Assembly (NCBI GenBank): GCA_021820825.1 | Contig: JAKADD010000191.1 | Coordinates: forward strand, 1-5,577 | DNA length: 5,577 nt | Source of the DNA: Bacillota bacterium | GTDB lineage: Bacteria > Bacillota > Bacilli > Alicyclobacillales > SLC66 | Reading direction: 5' to 3' | Shown here: in pieces, positions 1-4,953 of the stretch | Position numbering within the stretch: the first letter of the stretch is position 1 | Layout of the letters: the number at the start of each line of letters is the position of its first letter | Position numbers and translations under genes: made by a program | Notes under the pieces: model-generated | Seen by the model: the letters and a program-made list of their open reading frames with translations, nothing else | Databases searched by the model: none | Told to the model about the DNA's origin: nothing

Positions 1-951
1 GGCGGTGAGATGAATACCATCATGGCCGCTTCGCATGAAATGATGCCGACGCGACACCGCAGCAAAACCATGTTCCTGGAATTGAACTTCATCAATCTCG
101 GGGGATTTCTGCTTGCGGCCGTTTCGCTTCTGAGCGTGTACAATTCGGCGTCCTTTCAGCGCGGCATGGTGGCTGTGACAATCGTCATTGTCCTGTTCAT
201 CCTGTTCCTGGCGCGCAGCCGCACTCCGGAATCGATACGCTGGCTGGAACGCAAAGGCTTGACTGAGCGCGCACATGCAGAGATCGAACGGTTTTATGGC
301 ACACAGGAATATGAGGCGCGCCAGACCGTTGTTCGGCAAAGACCCGTCGCGACGCGCAGGACTGGACTTGCACTGCGTCTGTTCACGACGATTACCACTG
401 CGTTTGCCGGGTCGGCAGGATTCGGACTGATGACATATGTGCTTGGTCCGAGTTACTTTAAAAATCTGACCGCCATGATCCTGCTGGTGGCAACCGGCGT
501 CGGATTCGTTTCCGGTTTTTTTGGTTTCTGGGCTGATCGCATTAGCCGTAAATCACTGCTTATGCTGGGATACGGCGGTACGACACTCGTCACCCTGGTC
601 ATTTTTCTGACCACCGCACAATGGACCAAGGACTTGACGTTTTTCTGGATTCTGCTGGTCATTTTAAACGTCTTCGTGAACATCAGCTATCTGACCGAAG
701 ATACTCTGAAAAGCGAGGTGTGGCCTACAGAGACGCGGGGAACCTATACGGCGGTTGTCCGTTTTGTCAGTATCGGACTGTACATTGTCACGATCTATAT
801 GACGCAGAACTACGGCCTCAGTCAGTATATGCTCTTCAGTCTGATCGTGTGGGTCATTGGATTGGCGGGCGCGATTGCGTGGTATTTCGGCGGGATAGAA
901 ACCGGCAAGGGAGTCACTCTGGAAACGGCGTCGGGCGAAGATAACAGGTAA
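1..951 (+). CDS. MFS sugar/metabolite porter, N-terminally cut by window edge
   Basis: This is an inner-membrane secondary transporter of the major facilitator superfamily, probably a proton-coupled sugar or organic-solute porter; the substrate cannot be read from the sequence. The frame is open to base 1 and its first residues (GGEMNT...HEMMPTRHR) match the loop between helices 4 and 5 of sugar porters (G...E......R), so the ATG at base 10 is internal and about four helices lie upstream of the window. Counting from that ATG, helices 5 and 6 fall near residues 26-45 and 53-69. The central cytoplasmic loop carries PESIRWLERKG (73-83), the usual PES.RWL signature after helix 6. Helices 7-12 follow between about 119 and 294. 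Loop 8-9 has the repeated motif ADRISRK (175-181), and EVWPTETRG (236-244) follows helix 10. The tail ETGKGVTLE is also typical. A 142-base gap separates it from the next start. Family confident, substrate unknown. Confidence 0.9.
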   Translation, partial: GGEMNTIMAASHEMMPTRHRSKTMFLELNFINLGGFLLAAVSLLSVYNSASFQRGMVAVTIVIVLFILFLARSRTPESIRWLERKGLTERAHAEIERFYGTQEYEARQTVVRQRPVATRRTGLALRLFTTITTAFAGSAGFGLMTYVLGPSYFKNLTAMILLVATGVGFVSGFFGFWADRISRKSLLMLGYGGTTLVTLVIFLTTAQWTKDLTFFWILLVILNVFVNISYLTEDTLKSEVWPTETRGTYTAVVRFVSIGLYIVTIYMTQNYGLSQYMLFSLIVWVIGLAGAIAWYFGGIETGKGVTLETASGEDNR

Positions 952-1077
952 CCGCACCACTGCGAAGAGGGCTATGAACTGATTCCTGAGGAGCCGGGAT
1001 TGTTGCCGGCGGCGTAGGTAAGCGTGGTGTGCGCAGACTGCGTCGCGATGGGCATAATTTTGTATTGGTCATTGAAA

Positions 1078-1084
1078 AAGGTGG
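1078..1084 (+). promoter_or_regulatory. Ribosome binding site deciding the DUF423 start
   Basis: AAGGTGG differs from the consensus AAGGAGG at one base. It sits 9 bases before the GTG at 1094 but only 3 bases before the TTG at 1088, so it favours GTG 1094 as the start. Confidence 0.6.
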
Positions 1085-1093
1085 GATTTGATC

Positions 1094-1456
1094 GTGTCGC
1101 AGGTGCTGATGGCGTTGGGTTCTGTATTTGCATTGCTCGCAGTCGCGTTTGGGGCGTTTGGTGCGCACGCGTTGCGCAGGCGGCTGTCGACCGAACGGAT
1201 GGCGGTGTATCAGACGGGTGTACAGTATCAGATGTATCACGCGCTGGCGCTGATTGCGGCCGCGATTTTGAGTCAGCGCGCCGGCGGCTTGGCGATTTGG
1301 GCTGGCTGGCTGTTTATACTCGGCATTGTCCTGTTCTCGGGGAGCCTCTATCTGCTGTGTCTGACAGACCGCAGGGCGTTTGGGGCCATCACGCCGCTCG
1401 GTGGACTGGCGTTTATCGTCGGCTGGGCATTGCTCGCCGTCGGCGCATTTTACTAA
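1094..1456 (+). CDS. DUF423 family small membrane protein (YgdD/YwdK-like)
   Basis: A 120-residue, very hydrophobic protein of the DUF423 family (YgdD in E. coli, YwdK in B. subtilis), whose biochemical role is not established. The family pattern is clear: an N-terminal helix ending in AFGAFGAHALRRRLS (18-32), then TGVQYQMYHALAL (41-53), with further helices near 66-90 and 98-119, giving about four membrane segments. Length matches the usual 120-130 residues. I chose GTG 1094 because of the ribosome binding site spacing; TTG 1088 would add two residues. It precedes the rhodanese-MBL gene by 107 bases with no convincing terminator between, so the two could be cotranscribed. A weak -10-like CATAAT lies at 1053-1058 but has no good -35 partner. 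Confidence 0.9.
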   Translation: MSQVLMALGSVFALLAVAFGAFGAHALRRRLSTERMAVYQTGVQYQMYHALALIAAAILSQRAGGLAIWAGWLFILGIVLFSGSLYLLCLTDRRAFGAITPLGGLAFIVGWALLAVGAFY

Positions 1457-1549
1457 GTGTTCTGGGGTTTGGGCGCGCTGCCGTTCGCATGAATTGGCCG
1501 ACTCGTGTACACATTAGGGGTGGCGTCTGTGAAAGCCAAGTGAGTGGAC

Positions 1550-1556
1550 AGGGGGA
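1550..1556 (+). promoter_or_regulatory. Ribosome binding site deciding the rhodanese-MBL start
   Basis: AGGGGGA, ending 7 bases before ATG 1564. It is what makes ATG 1564 the start rather than the in-frame GTG at 1540 or the ATG far upstream at 1024, which would run through the DUF423 gene in another frame. Confidence 0.6.
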
Positions 1557-1563
1557 TGCGCAC

Positions 1564-2673
1564 ATGAACGTGGAGCCCATCAGCGCACAGAATATGTGGA
1601 AACGGATGAGCCAGGGTGAATCGTATGTCCTGCTGGATATCCGGGGGAAGGGTGCATTTCAGAACTGGCAGATCAAGGGTATGTCGCTGCAGGCTGTCAA
1701 TGTACCCTATTTCGACTTTAAGGAGTTTGAAGTAAACGACGAATTGCTTTTGCGAAACAGCCATGTCGTCCTTGTGTCACTGTACGACGATGCGGCCGCA
1801 AAGGTAGCGAAGCGTTTGCTGTCCAAGGGCTATCGGGTGTCGTACCTGGAGGGCGGTCCAGTTGAATGGGATGATTTTTATCTGCAGTGCACCATTCTGG
1901 AAAACGCCAGAATAAAGTTGATGCAGATCAATCGCCTTGCTTCCGGTTGCCTTTCACACTGTATTGTAACGGCCAATCAGGTCATTGTGGTCGACCCATC
2001 CCGGCACATCGATCAGTACCTTATCATTGCAGAGCGGGAAAATGCGAAAATTACACATATCATCGATACGCATGTGCATACGGATCACGTATCTGGGGCG
2101 CTGGATCTGCTGCGCAAAACAGGCGCGGAGTACCACATGGCGTATAGTGAAGTCCATCGGCACGACCTGCCAGTCCACTGGTTGAGACGCGGCACCATGC
2201 ATGTGGGTTCCATCGATATGCGAGTGATCATTCTCGACACGGAAGGCGAAGCGCGCGGAAGCACGCTGCTTGTCGTGGGAGACGCTTGCCTGCTCTCCGG
2301 AGACGCGATCACGGTCGGAGAAGTGGGCATTCCTGACCTGCCTGGCAGTGCGCAGGAATGGGCTGACAAGCAGTTTAATACGGTGTTGCGGGAGATTAAG
2401 GGTATATCTGACGACATGATTGTTCTTCCCGCCCACTTTGCTGATATTCAGGCGGTCAATGCGGGAGGGTATGTTGGTGCTGTGCTCGGCGACCTGCGTC
2501 TCGGCGCGGAGGCGATGGCTCGCGTCAAGACACTCACATTTTCGAACAGGCCCAAAGACTTCGTCGCGGCGCTGCACCCGATCTCTGACGACATTAAAGA
2601 GGTTAACGTCGGGCTCCAGAGTGCGGACGCGGCGCGCGCGGAATTTCTGGAGCACCATGCGCGCGCGGAGTGA
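1564..2673 (+). CDS. Rhodanese-like plus MBL-fold metallohydrolase, with altered active sites
   Basis: A 369-residue probable cytoplasmic protein with two domains: rhodanese-like (about 1-105) and metallo-beta-lactamase fold (about 120-310), then a C-terminal tail. It resembles the bacillar rhodanese-MBL proteins (YrkH-like), relatives of persulfide dioxygenases. Visible family marks are LLDIRGKGAFQNWQIKG, VNVPYF and VSYLEGG in domain 1; DTHVHTDH (H170, H172, D174, H175), LSGDAI (D247), IPDLPG and VLPAHF (H291) in domain 2. Two key residues are missing by my ungapped alignment to remembered relatives. The rhodanese cysteine position (VVC.GG) reads VSLYDDA, with S72. The metal-binding histidine of the SPGHT.GST motif reads DTEGEARGST, with E229. 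The protein may thus have a changed metal site or activity, or be a scaffold or regulator. No frameshift or stop breaks it, so it is not an obvious pseudogene. lipL starts 52 bases downstream. Confidence 0.88.
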   Translation: MNVEPISAQNMWKRMSQGESYVLLDIRGKGAFQNWQIKGMSLQAVNVPYFDFKEFEVNDELLLRNSHVVLVSLYDDAAAKVAKRLLSKGYRVSYLEGGPVEWDDFYLQCTILENARIKLMQINRLASGCLSHCIVTANQVIVVDPSRHIDQYLIIAERENAKITHIIDTHVHTDHVSGALDLLRKTGAEYHMAYSEVHRHDLPVHWLRRGTMHVGSIDMRVIILDTEGEARGSTLLVVGDACLLSGDAITVGEVGIPDLPGSAQEWADKQFNTVLREIKGISDDMIVLPAHFADIQAVNAGGYVGAVLGDLRLGAEAMARVKTLTFSNRPKDFVAALHPISDDIKEVNVGLQSADAARAEFLEHHARAE

Positions 2674-2715
2674 TGTGTCGGCAGGCTGAATTGCAGATTT
2701 GTTTTGGCGGGGAGC

Positions 2716-2720
2716 AGGAG
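2716..2720 (+). promoter_or_regulatory. Ribosome binding site deciding the lipL start
   Basis: AGGAG within GGGGAGCAGGAGAAA, 5 bases before GTG 2726. The alternative ATG 2735 would be 14 bases away, and TTG 2699 lies upstream of this site, so GTG 2726 is the best start. Confidence 0.6.
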
Positions 2721-2725
2721 AAACA

Positions 2726-3577
2726 GTGAATAGTATGTGGAAGGACCGGGTGCAAAGCATCTATTTGGCAAAGGCGTTGCCCATCTATCGGGAAAGCGCC
2801 CTATTGCCGTTTGTCGAACAGGAAGCGCAGACGCTGTTCTGTCGTGAATTGGGCCGGCCTGTGCTGCGGGTGTGGTCGCATGAACGCTGTCTTCTGTTGG
2901 GAGCGCGGGATGTATCTTTGCCGGCTGCTGCACGCGCAGCGCTGCAGGCGACAGAACGCGGTTTGCGTGTGGCGGTCAGACCATTTGGCGGTCTTGCCGT
3001 TCCGCTTGATCCGGGTGTGGCAAACGTTACACTGATGCTGCCTGGCGCGTGGTCTCTTGATGAGGCGTTCGCGACGCTGTGCGACTGGCTGCTGCGCGCA
3101 TGCGCGCCGTACGGCGCGGTTTCTATGGGCGAAGTGCATGGAGCCTACTGTCCTGGTCGCTACGATCTGTCGATTGCAGGCGTCAAGTTCGCCGGAGTGG
3201 CCCAGCGGCGGATTGCAGCTGTCACTGCTGTCAGCGCATTTGTGAATGTGGTTGAGAGCGGGCTCGAACGGGAACGGGTGGTGGACGATTTCTACCGCAC
3301 GGCTGTCGGAGACTCTGCAGTTCCTCCCTTTGTGCCTGCTCTGATTCGCGGCTCCGTCGGCAATCTCGTTGTCCGCCCAGACGCAGAAACGCCGGAACGA
3401 ATGACGGCGGATGGCGTCTCACTGCACATGAGAAAATTTTATGAACACTTGGTAGCAGTCGCAAAAGAGACACAAACGACGGTACAGGAACTGCCCGCTG
3501 TTCCCGCTCGACTGTACGAAGAAGCGTCTGCCAGGCTGTATCAGCGCCTGCAACTGAAAGAATGGCCGGTTTCATAA
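2726..3577 (+). CDS. lipL: Octanoyl-[GcvH]:protein N-octanoyltransferase
   Basis: LipL moves the octanoyl group from the glycine-cleavage protein GcvH to the lipoyl domains of E2 subunits of 2-oxoacid dehydrogenases, after LipM has loaded GcvH and before LipA inserts sulfur. It acts in the cytoplasm. The 283-residue protein has the length and order of the BPL/LplA/LipB fold: WSHERCLLLGARD (50-62), RPFGGLAVPLDPGVANVTL (85-103), then YCPGRYDLSIAGVKFAGVAQRRI (141-163). That last motif, with catalytic-type C142 and the conserved acyl-site lysine K154, is what separates LipL from LipM, which has CFD.P....LVV.G.K..GSAQ. The C-terminal half carries the expected ERVVDDFYRTAVGD region. It follows the rhodanese-MBL gene by 52 bases with its own strong ribosome binding site and may share its transcript. 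LipM, LipA and GcvH are not in the window. Confidence 0.9.
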   Translation: MNSMWKDRVQSIYLAKALPIYRESALLPFVEQEAQTLFCRELGRPVLRVWSHERCLLLGARDVSLPAAARAALQATERGLRVAVRPFGGLAVPLDPGVANVTLMLPGAWSLDEAFATLCDWLLRACAPYGAVSMGEVHGAYCPGRYDLSIAGVKFAGVAQRRIAAVTAVSAFVNVVESGLERERVVDDFYRTAVGDSAVPPFVPALIRGSVGNLVVRPDAETPERMTADGVSLHMRKFYEHLVAVAKETQTTVQELPAVPARLYEEASARLYQRLQLKEWPVS

Positions 3578-3625
3578 AATGTTTGAGTTTCGCATCATAC
3601 GTCTTTACCGATCCAGCCCAGACCA

Positions 3626-3634
3626 TGATATAGT
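3626..3634 (+). promoter_or_regulatory. Candidate extended -10 promoter for ctaB
   Basis: TGATATAGT fits the extended -10 pattern TGnTATAAT with one mismatch in the hexamer. There is no good -35 (TTACCG at 18 bases spacing matches 3 of 6), which extended -10 promoters can tolerate. A start near 3641 would give a leader of about 158 bases before ctaB. A weaker alternative closer to the gene is TTGTAT (3716-3721), 16 bases, TATTCT (3738-3743). The 221-base gap between lipL and ctaB is AT-richer than its surroundings and holds no recognisable gene, so a promoter here is expected, but which one is used is uncertain. Confidence 0.35.
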
Positions 3635-3787
3635 AGCTGGAGACCTGTATGTGTGGCAACTTGTATTCAAATGAACGGTTTGTGACGGTAAAGTGAAAAA
3701 ATCCTGATTTGCATATTGTATTTCTGGATCGCTCCTGTATTCTGTAATTTGTGGTTATCGTTTTCTGGTTGGCTATTGCAACACGGG

Positions 3788-3792
3788 GGTGG
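3788..3792 (+). promoter_or_regulatory. Ribosome binding site deciding the ctaB start
   Basis: GGTGG within GGGGGTGGGA, 6 bases before ATG 3799. The upstream in-frame GTG at 3751 has no purine-rich site and would add 16 residues unlike the family, so ATG 3799 is preferred. Confidence 0.55.
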
Positions 3793-3798
3793 GATGAT

Positions 3799-4725
3799 AT
3801 GGAACAACAGATGGTGCTTGCGACCGATTCGTCAGACAGGGAAACTTCGCTTTCGCTAAAACCTGTGGACGGCGTCTGGCGCGATTATGTGAATGTTGTT
3901 AAACCGGGTATTACCGCATCAAATATGCTGACGACATTTACCGGGCTCTGGCTTGCTACTCAGGGACACCCCGACGTCACACTGGCGTGCGTCACCCTGG
4001 TCGGCAGCAGTCTGGTCGTCATGTCCGGTTGCGCTCTGAACAATTATATGGATCGCGATATCGATCAGCTGATGCCGCGCACACAGGATCGACCGTTGCC
4101 AAATGGCAGGATTCCGGCGTGGCGTGTGATGACGCTCGGGATTGTGCTGGGAGTTGTCGGAATCAGTCTGCTGGGGTTATTTGCCACTACGCTGTCGGCA
4201 TTGATGGCGTTGATCGGACTGTTTTTCTACGTCATCGTCTATACGGGCCTGACCAAGCGCACGACAACGCTCAGCACCGTGATCGGAGGGGTGTCCGGCG
4301 CCATGCCGCCCCTGATTGGATGGACCGCCGTCACGGGTTCGCTGAATACAACAGGACTTCTACTTTTTGTTTTCATGTTTTTGTGGCAGCCGCCGCATTT
4401 TTTGGCGCTTGCGATGCGTCGTGTGAAAGACTACGCCGCGGCGGGCATTCCCTTGCTGCCGGTGGTGTACGGCTTTGAGCCGACGAAGCGGCAGATCGCC
4501 GTGTGGACGGCCGCCCTGGTTCCCTCGTCGCTGTTGCTGTACAGTGTGCATGCGGAGGGGATTGTCTACCTGTTGTCTGCGAGCGCGCTTGGCGTTGTGT
4601 GGCTGTATAAGGCGATGCGCGGTTTCAGGGCGAAAGACGAGATTGCATGGGCTACGGATATGTTCCGGTTTTCGCTGATCTATTTGACGGCGCTGTCGAT
4701 TGTCATGATTGTAAACGTCCGCTGA
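3799..4725 (+). CDS. ctaB: Protoheme IX farnesyltransferase (heme O synthase)
   Basis: CtaB (CyoE in proteobacteria) transfers a farnesyl group from farnesyl diphosphate to protoheme IX in the membrane, making heme O, the precursor of heme A for terminal oxidases. The 308-residue UbiA-superfamily protein has the normal length. A polar N-terminal tail (1-30) leads to VKPGITASNMLTTFTG (34-49). The first prenyl-diphosphate/Mg motif is NNYMDRDID (N81, D85, D89), followed by PRTQDRPLPNGRI (93-105). Then come YTGLTKRTTTLSTVIGGVSGAMPPLIGW (148-175) and the heme O synthase motif WQPPHFLAL (196-204) with the second aspartate region KDYAAAGIPLLPV (210-222, D211). The remaining sequence forms hydrophobic segments to the C terminus. 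It stands alone on its strand here: ctaA and the cytochrome oxidase genes, common neighbours elsewhere, are not in view. It probably has its own promoter in the preceding gap, and it converges on the M20 dipeptidase gene. Confidence 0.97.
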   Translation: MEQQMVLATDSSDRETSLSLKPVDGVWRDYVNVVKPGITASNMLTTFTGLWLATQGHPDVTLACVTLVGSSLVVMSGCALNNYMDRDIDQLMPRTQDRPLPNGRIPAWRVMTLGIVLGVVGISLLGLFATTLSALMALIGLFFYVIVYTGLTKRTTTLSTVIGGVSGAMPPLIGWTAVTGSLNTTGLLLFVFMFLWQPPHFLALAMRRVKDYAAAGIPLLPVVYGFEPTKRQIAVWTAALVPSSLLLYSVHAEGIVYLLSASALGVVWLYKAMRGFRAKDEIAWATDMFRFSLIYLTALSIVMIVNVR

Positions 4726-4743
4726 CGGATGGCGCGCAAGCAG

Positions 4744-4855
4744 TGAGATTTTGCTTCGCAAAACTCAGAGGTGAGATTTTGCTTCGCAAAACTCAGACAT
4801 GAGATTTTGCTTCGCAAAACTCAGACATGAGATTTTGCTTCGCAAAACTCAGACA
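4744..4855. repeat. Four tandem 28-bp self-complementary repeats
   Basis: Four head-to-tail units start at 4744, 4772, 4800 and 4828, exactly 28 bases apart. Each reads TGAGATTTTGC, TTC, GCAAAACTCA plus a 4-base joiner; units 2-4 are identical and unit 1 differs only in its joiner (GAGG for GACA). Within a unit, the first and third parts pair over 10 bp with one bulged A and a TTC loop, so each unit can form a hairpin. The array begins 18 bases after the ctaB stop and lies between convergent genes. There are no spacers, so it is not a CRISPR array, and the 28-base period breaks any reading frame. It may serve in transcription termination, in protecting mRNA 3' ends, or as a mobile palindromic repeat; I cannot decide among these. 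Confidence 0.95.
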
Positions 4856-4885
4856 TGAAAGTCGATTAAGGAGTTGCAGGCTGGT

Positions 4886-4930
4886 GGGGGTTGCTGGGCC
4901 GGAATCATGTGTTCTGGTCCAGCAACCCCC
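4886..4930 (+). terminator. Long GC-rich hairpin between convergent genes, possible ctaB terminator
   Basis: GGGGGTTGCTGG (4886-4897) is the exact reverse complement of CCAGCAACCCCC (4919-4930). As + strand RNA the stem continues inward for 8 more pairs (4898-4905 with 4911-4918, three of them G-U), leaving a 5-base loop, CATGT. The bases after it (GTTCTACGATTTTCC) are T-rich but not a classic U tract. It lies 160 bases past the ctaB stop and 23 bases past the M20 stop on the other strand, where a terminator would be expected. The structure is certain; the terminator role is inferred. Confidence 0.45.
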
Positions 4931-4953
4931 GTTCTACGATTTTCCTCCGATTG

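Noticed and set aside
984..1012. Possible terminator after the MFS gene (GCCGG and CCGGC arms)
   Set aside because: Only a 5-bp stem with an 8-base loop and no T run after it; too weak to call.
1053..1058. CATAAT as a -10 box for the DUF423 gene
   Set aside because: No acceptable -35 at 16-18 bases, and the TG upstream is one base out of the extended -10 position.
1088..1093. TTG 1088 as the DUF423 start
   Set aside because: Only 3 bases from the ribosome binding site; GTG 1094 has 9 bases. The difference is just two residues.
1024..1563. Long N-terminal extension of the rhodanese-MBL reading frame back to ATG 1024
   Set aside because: It covers the clear DUF423 gene in another frame, its translation is rich in Arg, Cys and Trp without family similarity, and ATG 1564 has a good ribosome binding site.
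1954..2760. 268-codon open frame on the - strand
   Set aside because: It lies antisense to the well-supported rhodanese-MBL gene; its translation looks like a shadow frame with no recognisable domain.
3751..3798. GTG 3751 as the ctaB start
   Set aside because: No ribosome binding site, and the added residues do not resemble the family; ATG 3799 has a purine-rich site at good spacing.
4744..4855. CRISPR array
   Set aside because: The units abut with only 4-base joiners that are nearly all the same; there are no unique spacers and no cas genes in view.
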